From: an uncultured Oscillospiraceae bacterium
Lineage (GTDB): Bacteria > Bacillota > Clostridia > Oscillospirales > Oscillospiraceae
NCBI GenBank assembly: GCA_934645175.1
Contig: CAKUDE010000030.1
Location: 1 to 29,703 of the forward strand
Reading direction: 5' to 3'
Length of the DNA: 29,703 nt
The notes under the pieces are model-generated. The model did not search any database and was not told where the DNA came from. It saw only the letters and a list, made by a program, of their open reading frames with translations. Of this stretch, positions 8,232-16,490 are shown piece after piece; within the stretch, counting starts at the first letter, position 1, and the number at the start of each line of letters is the position of its first letter. The position numbers and the translations under genes are program-made.

Positions 8232-10385
8232 TCAGTCTGTTTTTTCGATTACCAATTCGAGGATCGGCCCGAGGAGGGGATCGTTCATATATGGCCTGTC
8301 CCTATCCTTTGGATCGGGGCTATGCGCATAGGAGGTTGGAATGCGAACCCTGAGCATACCGTCCACCATGAGCTGCGCAAGCTCTGTTTCGGTCAACGCA
8401 TCAAGCGGGTAGGACTCGCCGTGGCACTCAAAGGTGAACTCCGCGCATTTCCAGAAGGCCTGCTGAAACAACGCAACCAGCTCGGAACAGTCCCGCATAG
8501 GAAGTTGCTTTTTTGTGGTTTTTTGCTGGTTGTCTGTCGGCATGGCCAGCATCGCGAGCAATGCCTCGCGTGGGGTACGTTCCAGCGCTTCCTTTGCTTC
8601 GGCAATCGCATCGGCAAGCGAAAGGCCGGTCACGTTCTCGCTGTGGAAGGTGAAGGTCTTGCAGAGCGTGTCGTTTTGGTAGACGGATACACTGTTGCCT
8701 GCCTTATTGTGAGCAACCTTCCAATAAAGATTTGCAACGGAAACACCGCTGCTTCGATTTGACACCTGCTTTATTTCCGGCACGAAGCCTTCTCTGGTAT
8801 GATAAGTGCAGCAGGAAACAATTCCGGCGCTGTCACTGTAGATAATCAGTCCAGACTTCTCGCCCTCCGGGAAGGCGTAAGCGCCGTAGGCTGTGCCGTC
8901 ATCTTTATCGGTAAAGACGGAGCGCAGAGCGGTGGTCTCGCCGGTTACGGTCAGGCCGGAAACATAGCGCAGAAGCAAGTAATCAGACAGTGAAAAGTTC
9001 GGTATGCTCAGCTTTTCATAGGCCGTGCAGTCGCTGCTGTAAGGGATAGAAAAGGGATCAGTGGTCTGAAAGGTTGTCTTGTAATACCTGGCATACGCTT
9101 CGATCAGGCTTTCCGGTGTCAGTGCGCCGCCAAAAGCGGAGCGGTCGCCTTGCCGCAGCCCGACCAGACGATACCCCTCGGGCAGCTTGATTGTGTAGCT
9201 CCCGTCGGGACACGGATATAGCGTATAACGGTAGACCATCGTCTTTGTGTGAAGGCTTTCCCCGTCCGGGTTTGACGTGAGCGTATTGAGCGGTGCGCCG
9301 TCTTCTGAAGTTCCCGGTAAATCGGAAACGAGCCGCCCTTCGGAGAAGGGCAGCCCGTTACAGGTTCCGTCGGCAAGCCGACCGGTGTCGTAGTATAGTC
9401 CGGACTCGCCGAGGTCACCGTCGTTGATTCCGGTAAACGGCTGCCCGTTAAAGTACAGGAGGTCGCCTATGGTCTGCCAGCCCGAGGCTGTCTCTCCACT
9501 TTCTTTTGAGTTTTCACGACCGCAGACACACTTGTTTCCGAATTTGTTGTTCCCGAAGGAACAATCTTCCGGTGTGGAGTAATCACACAACCGACATTTG
9601 GCGGTATGCGTATATTTCCCTGACTCCTCGCTGGCGTTGTTCTGTATGTAATAGTAATTGTGTGTCTTACCCTCGTCAGTGGCTTGATTAACTTCCCGTT
9701 TATCAATGGAGTCATAAGTTTTTTCCGCTGAACCCTCAGTGGTCTTCTCCTTCAGTATCGCGCCGCAGTCGTTGCACAGGAAGCAGGTTGCATACCCGGG
9801 CGTGATACAGTCGGCGGTATGAGCCTTTAGCTCGGTGAGATTTGGATGTTCACAGCTGCTCGGATGCACCGCTTCGGCGTCAAAATTGACGGGCAGAATT
9901 TCATAAAGCGCATAGACGGCAATGGATGTGCTTCCCTTAAACTGTGTCTGCTCCAGCAGGGGATCCAGATTTTTCGGAACACGCCAGAGAAACTGCCGTT
10001 CCGCATTCCAATACCGGTCGTCTACGTTGATCGCGCAGTTTTCCAGCAGGGTTTTAATAAGCTCCGCTTTCTTCGCCGACAGCGTTCCGTTGGCGATCGG
10101 AGAGCTGCGGTAGGTCAGCAGCTTCGTTTGCGAGGAATCGTAGCCAAAGACGAAAATATCGTCACTTTTCTGCACGAAGATCAGAAGATCGGCGCTGTCG
10201 TCGCCGTGATCGTTAAGCAGCGAGGCCAGCAGCTCGTTCGTCAACGACTGTGCGTCGGACAGCGCCGAGGCGCCGTCCGCCTTGTCGAAGATATTCCCCC
10301 AGTTGAAGGCCAGTACACCGGCCAGAATCGCAATGACGGCGATGACAATGACGATCTCAAGAAGCGTAAAGCCGTGATGTTTCAT
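8232..10385 (-). CDS. Giant type IV pilin-like protein with Cys-rich region
   Basis: 717 aa, against about 130-200 for ordinary pilins. The start at 10385 is chosen because it gives a short prepilin leader MKHHG, cleaved before FTLLEIVIVIAVIAIL (Glu at mature position 5), and has GGAGGG upstream; the open frame extends 30 codons further without pilin character. Residues 178-288 form a Cys-rich segment with Cys at 178, 193, 201, 204, 207, 264, 267, 275, 286 and 288, including FLCNDCGAIL and KCVCG, like the knuckles in the surface protein encoded at 20608. Residues 300-717 are not recognised. It should be processed by the PilD and inserted by the PilB/PilC of the same operon. Its size and position suggest a minor or tip pilin carrying an adhesin-like domain; that is inference. 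Last gene of the operon. Confidence 0.8.
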   Translation of the reverse strand: MKHHGFTLLEIVIVIAVIAILAGVLAFNWGNIFDKADGASALSDAQSLTNELLASLLNDHGDDSADLLIFVQKSDDIFVFGYDSSQTKLLTYRSSPIANGTLSAKKAELIKTLLENCAINVDDRYWNAERQFLWRVPKNLDPLLEQTQFKGSTSIAVYALYEILPVNFDAEAVHPSSCEHPNLTELKAHTADCITPGYATCFLCNDCGAILKEKTTEGSAEKTYDSIDKREVNQATDEGKTHNYYYIQNNASEESGKYTHTAKCRLCDYSTPEDCSFGNNKFGNKCVCGRENSKESGETASGWQTIGDLLYFNGQPFTGINDGDLGESGLYYDTGRLADGTCNGLPFSEGRLVSDLPGTSEDGAPLNTLTSNPDGESLHTKTMVYRYTLYPCPDGSYTIKLPEGYRLVGLRQGDRSAFGGALTPESLIEAYARYYKTTFQTTDPFSIPYSSDCTAYEKLSIPNFSLSDYLLLRYVSGLTVTGETTALRSVFTDKDDGTAYGAYAFPEGEKSGLIIYSDSAGIVSCCTYHTREGFVPEIKQVSNRSSGVSVANLYWKVAHNKAGNSVSVYQNDTLCKTFTFHSENVTGLSLADAIAEAKEALERTPREALLAMLAMPTDNQQKTTKKQLPMRDCSELVALFQQAFWKCAEFTFECHGESYPLDALTETELAQLMVDGMLRVRIPTSYAHSPDPKDRDRPYMNDPLLGPILELVIEKTD

Positions 10386-10399
10386 AGCCGTACCCTCCG

Positions 10400-12091
10400 T
10401 TATTCCATAGACAGCGCCATCAGCTCCTGCACGCTTGTTACGCCGCGCAGCACATATTCGCGGCAGTTTTCCCAAATGGTCGTCATGCCGCTCTGGCGCA
10501 CGGTCTCGCGGAGCTGCTCGGCGGAGATATCCGTTGCAAGTGCGTCGCGGATGGATTCGTCCAGATACATGATCTCGTGCACGGCGGTACGGCCGCGATA
10601 GCCGGTACCGTTGCAGAACTGGCAGCCCTTGGGGCGGCAGATCGTGACCGGCTCTGTGAGCTTGAGCATTTTCATTTCCACGGCGTTCGTCTTGCCCTTG
10701 CGCTTACAGGCGGGGCAGAGACGCTTGACAAGTCGCTGGGAAATGACGCCGATCAGCGCGTCGGCGACAAAATACTGCGAGATTCCCATATCCGTCAGAC
10801 GTGTCAGAACGCCCGGCGCGTCGTTTGTATGGATGGTCGAAAGGACAAGGTGACCCGTGATAGCCGCGCGAATGGCGATCTGCGCCGTCTCCTCGTCTCG
10901 AATCTCACCGATCATGATGATGTCCGGATCCTGACGCATGATTGAACGCAGCGCTGTGGCGAAGGTGAGGTTTGCTTTGTTGTTGACGTTGACCTGATTG
11001 ATGCCGAGCATGGTATATTCGACCGGGTCTTCGACGGTAACGATATTGACGTCCGGGCGGTTCAGCTCACGCAGGAAGGTATAGAGCGTTGTGGACTTAC
11101 CGCAGCCGGTCGGGCCGGACATCAGGATGATGCCGTGAGGCCGCGCAATCATTTTGTCAACGATCTCGTTTGCCTTTGTGGTGAAGCCCAACTCGGTACG
11201 CGAGAGGTTGAACGCGCTCTTGTCGAGCACTCGAATGACAAACTTTTCGCCGTAAACGGTGGGCAGCGTGGAGACACGGAAGTCATATTCCGAGCCGTTG
11301 ATGGTCAGATTGATACGGCCGTCCTGCGGGATACGCTTTTCGGCAATGTTGATGCCGGACATGATCTTTACGCGCGCGGCGATGGCGGGATAGGACTCAA
11401 TGGAGAAGCGGGCGCGCTCATTCAGACGACCGTCGATACGGTAGCGGACCGTAACAAAGCTCTCAAACGGCTCAATATGAATATCCGACGCGCGGAAGGG
11501 AATGGCTTCCTTAATGATTGAGTCCACGAGACGGACGGTCGGTGCATTGAGCACGTCCTCGTCGGAGTCCAGACGAACCTCCGTGTTGCCCATGCCGCGT
11601 TCGATGATGCGCTCATCATTGCTCTTGTTGATGTTGCTCAGGGCGACGGCGGTGGACTTGATCGCCAGCTCGCCGTCGATGAACACGTCGATCTGCGTGG
11701 GCGGAACAAGGACATATTCCGCATGGCCGTGGAACACGGCGGAGACGACGGACATGGACGCGAAATCCAGCGGCCGCGCGCAGGCAACGACCAGCGTGCC
11801 GTTGGCTGCGATGACGACGGGGACGATCTTTTTCGCGCGCAGGAAGGCGAGATCGAAGCGCGAAAGCAAGTCGCGATCGACTTCAAGCATATCCATCTGG
11901 ATGTAGGGCATTTCAAAGAACTCGCCCAGTGCGTCGAGCGCGGTGATCTCGTTACAGAGATTCTGCGCCAGCAGATAACGCTCGACCGGCATATCCAGAC
12001 GTTCCGCTTCCTCCAAGATCCGGTCAAAATTCTTCTTCCGGACGACTTTTTTATAGACAAAATACTGTAGGATCTCAAAATTCAGGTTCAT
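10400..12091 (-). CDS. pilB: Type IV pilus assembly ATPase PilB (GspE family)
   Basis: 563 aa, normal length. Cytoplasmic hexameric ATPase that powers pilus extension through PilC. The N-terminal GspE domain covers about residues 1-150. Walker A GPTGCGKST is at 326-334, the Asp box region around 355, Walker B IIMIGEIRDE at 391-400, and the His box HLVLSTIHTND at 414-424. A zinc-binding pair of CxxC motifs (459/462 and 490/493), typical of PilB/GspE and absent from PilT, identifies it as the extension rather than retraction motor. Its start overlaps the PilC stop (ATGA), so the two are translationally coupled. Confidence 0.95.
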   Translation of the reverse strand: MNLNFEILQYFVYKKVVRKKNFDRILEEAERLDMPVERYLLAQNLCNEITALDALGEFFEMPYIQMDMLEVDRDLLSRFDLAFLRAKKIVPVVIAANGTLVVACARPLDFASMSVVSAVFHGHAEYVLVPPTQIDVFIDGELAIKSTAVALSNINKSNDERIIERGMGNTEVRLDSDEDVLNAPTVRLVDSIIKEAIPFRASDIHIEPFESFVTVRYRIDGRLNERARFSIESYPAIAARVKIMSGINIAEKRIPQDGRINLTINGSEYDFRVSTLPTVYGEKFVIRVLDKSAFNLSRTELGFTTKANEIVDKMIARPHGIILMSGPTGCGKSTTLYTFLRELNRPDVNIVTVEDPVEYTMLGINQVNVNNKANLTFATALRSIMRQDPDIIMIGEIRDEETAQIAIRAAITGHLVLSTIHTNDAPGVLTRLTDMGISQYFVADALIGVISQRLVKRLCPACKRKGKTNAVEMKMLKLTEPVTICRPKGCQFCNGTGYRGRTAVHEIMYLDESIRDALATDISAEQLRETVRQSGMTTIWENCREYVLRGVTSVQELMALSME

Positions 12092-13347
12092 AGCATCGTT
12101 ATCCTCTGCACAATGTAAGCAAGGGCCGGTTCCTGAGCCGGTTCCAACGTCTGCATGATCGAAAGCATCGGTGAATAGATGGCGTAGAACAGCAGACCGA
12201 CAAGGCCGCCCATAACACCCAGCATGATCGGCTGGATCAGCGTGGTCATGGCATTGAGCGCCTGCTCGGCTTCACCGTCGAAGTATCCGCAGGACTGGAG
12301 CAGTACGCGGTCGAGGTTGCCGGTTTTTTCGCCGACGGAAACCATCTGGATCAGAATGGTGGGGAACAGACGGTAGGCGGTCAGCGCGCGTGTCAGGCTT
12401 TGACCCTGACGCACCGCATCGGCGGCCATACGGAAGCGTTTTTCCACGTTTTTGTTTCCGAGCACGACGCACACAACATCCATCGCGTCGGCAATGTCCA
12501 TACCGCCGGACAGAAGCAAGCCGAACGAGCGGGCAAAGCGTGCGCTGATGAGCGCGATCTGCACCTTACCGAAGACAGGCAGCTTCAATACCAGCGTGTT
12601 GAAGAAATACTTGCCCGTAGCCGTGCGAGCGAAGATGATAACGCCAAGGACGATTGCGGCGATGGCGAGGACAAGATACATCCAGCTTGCGATAAACCAA
12701 TCGCTGATCGCCATAATCGCCAGCGTCAGCGGCGGCATCTCAACATTCAGGTCTTTCAGCGTGTCGCTGAAGGTCGGAATCACGAAGGCAACCATCAGAA
12801 TCAGAATGCCGAGCATCAGGATTGCCAGGAAGAGCGGATAGATCATGGCGCCCTTGGTTTTGGATTTGATTTTTGCGTCGGTTTCGTAGTAGTCGGCAAC
12901 GGAGCGCAGCACCTCATCAAGCATACCGCTCTGCTCGCCGACAAAGACCATGCTGGTAAAGAAGTGCGGGAACACGCGCTTGTGCTTGCTCATGGCTTCG
13001 GACAGCAGAACGCCTGCTTTTACGTCCTCATACACGGAGGCAAGAACCTTTCTCAGGAAGCCGGAGTAGGATTGCTCCTTCAGGACATCCAAACTGTCTA
13101 CGATAGAGATGCCGGACTCAATCATGATGGCGAACTGACGGCAGAAGGTGGTCAACTCGCGGACGCTGACCTTGCCGGAGAGGGAGAAGAAGGCCGAGGG
13201 CGGCTTATCCGAGATGGGCGTCGCTTTGATAAGGTACAGGCGCTGCCGGAGCAGCTGCCGCCGCAGATCTTCTTCGTTTTCGGCAAGGAAGTTGCCCTTA
13301 AACTTCTTCTTGTCGATGTCTACGGCGATATACTTGTATTTCTGCAT
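12088..13347 (-). CDS. pilC: Type IV pilus inner-membrane platform protein PilC (GspF family)
   Basis: 419 aa, normal length. It begins with the typical YKYIAVDIDKKKFKG motif and holds two T2SSF repeats, about residues 70-195 and 270-395. The repeats are visible as FCRQFAIMIESGISIVDSLD and, in the second, FARSFGLLLSGGMDIADAMD. Each ends in hydrophobic segments (about 170-195, 215-240 and 385-405). The protein sits in the membrane, contacts PilB and is needed to assemble pilin. AAAGAAAGGA precedes the ATG. Overlaps pilB by four bases. Confidence 0.95.
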   Translation of the reverse strand: MQKYKYIAVDIDKKKFKGNFLAENEEDLRRQLLRQRLYLIKATPISDKPPSAFFSLSGKVSVRELTTFCRQFAIMIESGISIVDSLDVLKEQSYSGFLRKVLASVYEDVKAGVLLSEAMSKHKRVFPHFFTSMVFVGEQSGMLDEVLRSVADYYETDAKIKSKTKGAMIYPLFLAILMLGILILMVAFVIPTFSDTLKDLNVEMPPLTLAIMAISDWFIASWMYLVLAIAAIVLGVIIFARTATGKYFFNTLVLKLPVFGKVQIALISARFARSFGLLLSGGMDIADAMDVVCVVLGNKNVEKRFRMAADAVRQGQSLTRALTAYRLFPTILIQMVSVGEKTGNLDRVLLQSCGYFDGEAEQALNAMTTLIQPIMLGVMGGLVGLLFYAIYSPMLSIMQTLEPAQEPALAYIVQRITML

Positions 13348-13365
13348 ACCACAATTCCTTTCTTT

Positions 13366-14139
13366 TTATATGGCAAACAAGTTGAGGTACCATGCGAGCA
13401 CAGGCTCGGCAAGGAAGCTCGCGGCAAGCGCACCCGCCACGAGAAACGGTGCAAAGGGGAATTCCTTCTGCTGCTTTGTCTGCACAAAGCGCAGCGGGAT
13501 CAGGATGAGCGTGCCAAGCAGGCTGCCGACCAGAACCGCAAAAAGCGTTGCACGCCAGCCGAGGAACGCGCCGACCGCGGCCATGAGCAGAACGTCGCCG
13601 AGGCCGAGACCCTCCCGCTTCAGCACGAGCTTTGCCAGCAGATACACGAGGCCGAAGCCGCCGCCGCCCACGGCAAGGCCGATGAGCCGCTCCCAGATGC
13701 TCACGCCGAAGCCGCTCAGCGCGGCCATAACGACGGGAACGGCGAGCAGAATGACGAGAATGTCATGAATGTACATCGTCTCCAAATCGATGAAGGCAAT
13801 GCACAGCAGCAGCGAGCAGGCGAGCATGACGGCCATGGCGTAAACGGGCGAAGCAGCCCAGAATTGCCATGCAGCCAGCAGCCAGAAGCCCATGTTCAGC
13901 AGCTCCACCGCCGTATAGCGGAAGGAGATGTGCGTATGGCATTTGCGGCACTTGCCGCCGAGCATGACATATGACACGACGGGAATATTGTCGTACCATT
14001 TCAGCTCATAATCGCAGGTGGTGCAGTGCGAGCCGGGCTTGGCAAGATTCATGCCGCGCGGCAGGCGGTAGATCACGACGTTCAGAAACGAACCGACACA
14101 AAGCCCGTAAATGCCGGTGAGCAGATAGACGACAAGCAT
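13366..14139 (-). CDS. pilD: Prepilin peptidase / N-methyltransferase PilD
   Basis: 257 aa. The N-terminal part shows GSFLNVVIYRLPRG and the paired CxxC motifs (39/42 and 64/67) of the bifunctional form. The peptidase part has the two aspartates expected of this GxGD-type membrane protease: Asp118 (FIDLE) and Asp182 (GLGLGD). About seven to eight hydrophobic segments are visible. It cleaves and methylates prepilins at the G|F site in the cytoplasmic face of the membrane; all five pilin-like products of this operon have that site. GGAGA lies eight bases before the ATG. Confidence 0.95.
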   Translation of the reverse strand: MLVVYLLTGIYGLCVGSFLNVVIYRLPRGMNLAKPGSHCTTCDYELKWYDNIPVVSYVMLGGKCRKCHTHISFRYTAVELLNMGFWLLAAWQFWAASPVYAMAVMLACSLLLCIAFIDLETMYIHDILVILLAVPVVMAALSGFGVSIWERLIGLAVGGGGFGLVYLLAKLVLKREGLGLGDVLLMAAVGAFLGWRATLFAVLVGSLLGTLILIPLRFVQTKQQKEFPFAPFLVAGALAASFLAEPVLAWYLNLFAI

Positions 14140-14155
14140 TTGCAGTTCTCCGTTT

Positions 14156-14548
14156 CTATTTTTTACGATCCCAGAGGGTAATTTTATTATTATTACTGGT
14201 GTCGATCGTAATTTTCAAAATATAGTCGATGTTTCCTTCCGTTGCATCTGCGGTAATGGCCGAGCCGGAGACGTAGAGCGTTTTTGTTTTTTTGTCGCTG
14301 TTCTCAAAGTCTTTACAATAAAAACTGCTGCCAGAGGGGCTGTTGCCGCTTTTTACAAAATCATCCGCTATTTTTTGCAGAGTCTCTTCGCGTTTGAGCA
14401 GGGTATCATTGAGCTTGCTGCGGTTCATATCCACCTGAAGCATAAGCAGCAGCACGGAGCTGAGCAGCATTACGACGGACATCGCCACGAAAACCGTCGC
14501 CATGACAAAGCCGCGGCGCTTTTTCAGATGCTTAGTTGTTTTTTTCAT
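14156..14548 (-). CDS. PilX/GspK-like minor pilin lacking Glu5
   Basis: 130 aa. A long basic leader (MKKTTKHLKKRRG) is followed by FVMATVFVAMSVVMLLSSVL, a pilin-type hydrophobic helix. Mature position 5 is Thr, not Glu. Loss of Glu5 is a known feature of GspK and is seen in some PilX-type minor pilins, which sit at the tip of the fibre and start assembly. The rest is short and hydrophilic, with a single Cys and no recognised domain, so it lacks the large insertion of true GspK. Its start overlaps the end of the upstream pilin-like gene by 17 bases. Confidence 0.7.
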   Translation of the reverse strand: MKKTTKHLKKRRGFVMATVFVAMSVVMLLSSVLLLMLQVDMNRSKLNDTLLKREETLQKIADDFVKSGNSPSGSSFYCKDFENSDKKTKTLYVSGSAITADATEGNIDYILKITIDTSNNNKITLWDRKK

Positions 14549-15026
14549 AAAGCGCCGTCCCTCCTGTCGTTTCGGCCTGTCCCAGCGTCCATGTGCCGTT
14601 CTTGTTCAGCGTGATCTTCCATGCGGCGCGTTCGCTCAGCGGAACATACGGCGTTTCGGGAGTCTCATCTTCATTCTTTCCCTCATTCCCGTCACTGTCG
14701 GATGGCGTAGCGCCATCATCCCAGCCGAGCAGCGTGCCCTCTCTGCTGTAGTAGAGAATGACGTTTTCGGCGGTGTTCGCATCGATCGTCTGATGCCCGG
14801 GGTCGCGGCCGTCGCAGCCGATGTAGAGATTCAGCGCGGCGGGGATGTTATTGGCGCGCAGCAGCGTGCGCAGGTTTTGAATTTCGTGCAGCGCGTCGCG
14901 CTGGAGGTCGTACTTGCTGCTGTAGCGCAGCGAAACGGTGATCGCGCCGTAGGTCATGCCGATGAGCATGACGACCAGCAGGATGGAAACAACCACCTCG
15001 ACCAGAGTAAAGCCCTTTTTCTTCAT
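14532..15026 (-). CDS. Type IV minor pilin-like protein
   Basis: 164 aa from the ATG at 15026; the open frame extends 42 codons upstream, but that part lies inside the PilM-like gene and the chosen Met gives a perfect short leader, MKKKG|FTLVEVVVSILLVVML, with Glu at mature position 5. A moderately polar C-terminal domain (about residues 40-164) is unrecognised and rich in Gly, Asp and Glu. It is probably a minor pilin equivalent to GspI/PilV. It starts one base after the PilM-like stop codon and overlaps the next gene, so translation is coupled. Confidence 0.8.
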   Translation of the reverse strand: MKKKGFTLVEVVVSILLVVMLIGMTYGAITVSLRYSSKYDLQRDALHEIQNLRTLLRANNIPAALNLYIGCDGRDPGHQTIDANTAENVILYYSREGTLLGWDDGATPSDSDGNEGKNEDETPETPYVPLSERAAWKITLNKNGTWTLGQAETTGGTALYEKNN

Positions 15027-15027
15027 A

Positions 15028-16266
15028 TCAGAACACCGGCAATTTCGCGGAGAACACATCCTGCGCGCCGGAGAGCGCCAGCAGCGCCTCGCGGTCGGGC
15101 GTAAGTGTGACCCAATGCACCTTGGGGTCGGCCTTGGCCAGCTCCTCGGCAATATACTCCATACCCTTCGGCAGGCGCAGGAAAACGGTCTGCGTATCGG
15201 GCATATACTCCGTGCCCTTCATCTGGCGCAGCGTCAGCAGCACGCGCTTTTCAAAGAGGCGGAAGTTTTCGAGCACAAAGCCCTGCGGCGTCTCCGGGAT
15301 GGGGCGGCGCATGAACTTCGGCAGCACGCGGACGGCGGAGCGGTTGAGCGTCTTGACGCTCGGCTGCGCGGGCTTGGCGTCCTCGTCGTCCTCGTCGTCG
15401 TAGTAGACGTCGGCGGCCTCGACGGAGCCTTCGGCGGTGAGCTTGGGCAGGGGAGGATTCTTCGAGAGCTGCGCGACCTCCTCGGTCGTCAGGCCGCTCT
15501 CGTCGTCCTCCACGCTGTCGTCGATCGACTCGTCTTCAATGTTGATGGCCATTGTCAGCTTGGTGGACTTGGCGCGTTCGCGCGAGTTGATGACCAGCAG
15601 CTCGGCGGCGTCCGCGCGGCAGAGCGCGCGCTCGGAGACGACGCGGTTGTCGCTCAGCGCCTCGACGCCGAAGGGCACCTCCAGACCGCCGAGCAGCGTC
15701 TCCTTGCCGTAGGCGGCGATATAGGACGCACCGTTTTGAATATCAAGCAGCAGACAGGGCTGCTTTCTCACGCCGGCATTGAGCCGCGCCGCGCCGGAGA
15801 GCAGCGCCGTGCCGTAGGGCAAAAAGCGCGTGATGTTAATATTTAACTTTGCAAATGCGGCGCGCAGCTCGTTCATCATCGGCTTCTGAACGAAGTGGAC
15901 GCAGTAGGTCACGGTGCTCTTGCCGCTGTAGATTTCGGTTTTCAGGAATTCCAGATTGTCGTAGTTCAGGTACTGATTTTTCAGCTCGGTTTTGAACAGG
16001 TCGGCCTGTTGGGAACGTTTGACGTTCGGTAAAGTGACAAAATCCACACCATACATGGCGTGGGTCAGTAAAAAGTCGGCGCTTTCCTGAGACGGGCGCT
16101 TCGGCAGGGCGCTCAAAGCGTCCGACAGCGCTGCGACGTCCTCGCCGCGCTGCATCCGTTCGCGATCGACGGGGAGCTCGGCAAGGCGCTTTTGTCCCTC
16201 ACGGACGATGCGCAGCATCGAATCCTTCGGGTCGTAGTAAATGATGAGATCTCCTTTTGCAGCCAT
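15028..16266 (-). CDS. pilM: Divergent PilM-like actin-fold protein with acidic insertion
   Basis: 412 aa, with GGAGGG before the ATG. Weak resemblance to the actin-like ATPase PilM: the middle region (about 170-205, LLLDIQNGASYIAAYG then GGLEVPFGVEAL) looks like the second phosphate-binding strand pair and following helix. The N-terminal strand normally reading IGIDIGS is LIIYYDPKDS, so the first phosphate motif is not conserved. Residues 243-298 are a highly acidic, probably disordered insertion (runs of Asp/Glu). In other systems PilM is cytoplasmic and recruits PilN, linking PilB/PilC to the envelope complex; no PilN or PilO is visible here. The assignment rests mainly on position in the pilus operon plus the partial motif. 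Confidence 0.6.
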   Translation of the reverse strand: MAAKGDLIIYYDPKDSMLRIVREGQKRLAELPVDRERMQRGEDVAALSDALSALPKRPSQESADFLLTHAMYGVDFVTLPNVKRSQQADLFKTELKNQYLNYDNLEFLKTEIYSGKSTVTYCVHFVQKPMMNELRAAFAKLNINITRFLPYGTALLSGAARLNAGVRKQPCLLLDIQNGASYIAAYGKETLLGGLEVPFGVEALSDNRVVSERALCRADAAELLVINSRERAKSTKLTMAINIEDESIDDSVEDDESGLTTEEVAQLSKNPPLPKLTAEGSVEAADVYYDDEDDEDAKPAQPSVKTLNRSAVRVLPKFMRRPIPETPQGFVLENFRLFEKRVLLTLRQMKGTEYMPDTQTVFLRLPKGMEYIAEELAKADPKVHWVTLTPDREALLALSGAQDVFSAKLPVF

Positions 16267-16296
16267 AATTGCCCTCCAATAAAGTGTATGTTATCG

Positions 16297-16311
16297 CGAG
16301 GCGTGGCCTCG
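16297..16311. other. Small hairpin in the PilM-like gene leader
   Basis: CGAGGC-GTG-GCCTCG, a 6-bp stem about 30 bases before the PilM-like start codon on the - strand mRNA. A T-rich tract follows it only on the + strand, so it is not a terminator for the pilus operon. Role unknown; it may affect mRNA stability. Confidence 0.4.
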
Positions 16312-16360
16312 GTTTTTGTTGTTGCAAGAAGTGCCTGATGGGATAGAACGTAACGTTCTC

Positions 16361-16470
16361 GGCAACCCCTCCGGTCAGCCTGCGGCTGCCCACCTCCCCT
16401 TACACAGGGGAGGCTTTTTTGGCTCCCCTTGAGGCAAGGGGAGCTGGCGCGAAGCGCCTGAGGGGATTCG
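16361..16470. repeat. Palindromic intergenic element between pilin genes and pilM
   Basis: About 110 bp with imperfect terminal inverted repeats. The left end (CCCCTCCGGTCAGCCTGCGG...) resembles the reverse complement of the right end (...GGCGCGAAGCGCCTGAGGGG). Two inner hairpins (CCTCCCCT...AGGGGAGG and GCTCCCCTTG...CAAGGGGAGC) flank a run of six T at 16415-16420. It resembles the interspersed palindromic elements common in Oscillospirales genomes. On the - strand mRNA the run is A, so it is not an intrinsic terminator for the operon. Confidence 0.75.
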
Positions 16471-16490
16471 TTATTTCGGCAAGGCTTCCG

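Noticed and set aside
12400..13974. 524-codon + strand open frame opposite pilC and pilD
   Set aside because: Shadow of two well-recognised pilus genes; the translation is low-complexity, rich in His, Gln and Asp.
16361..16470. Intrinsic terminator within the pilus operon
   Set aside because: The T run is on the + strand; in the - strand pilus mRNA it is an A run, so the hairpins would not terminate the operon transcript.
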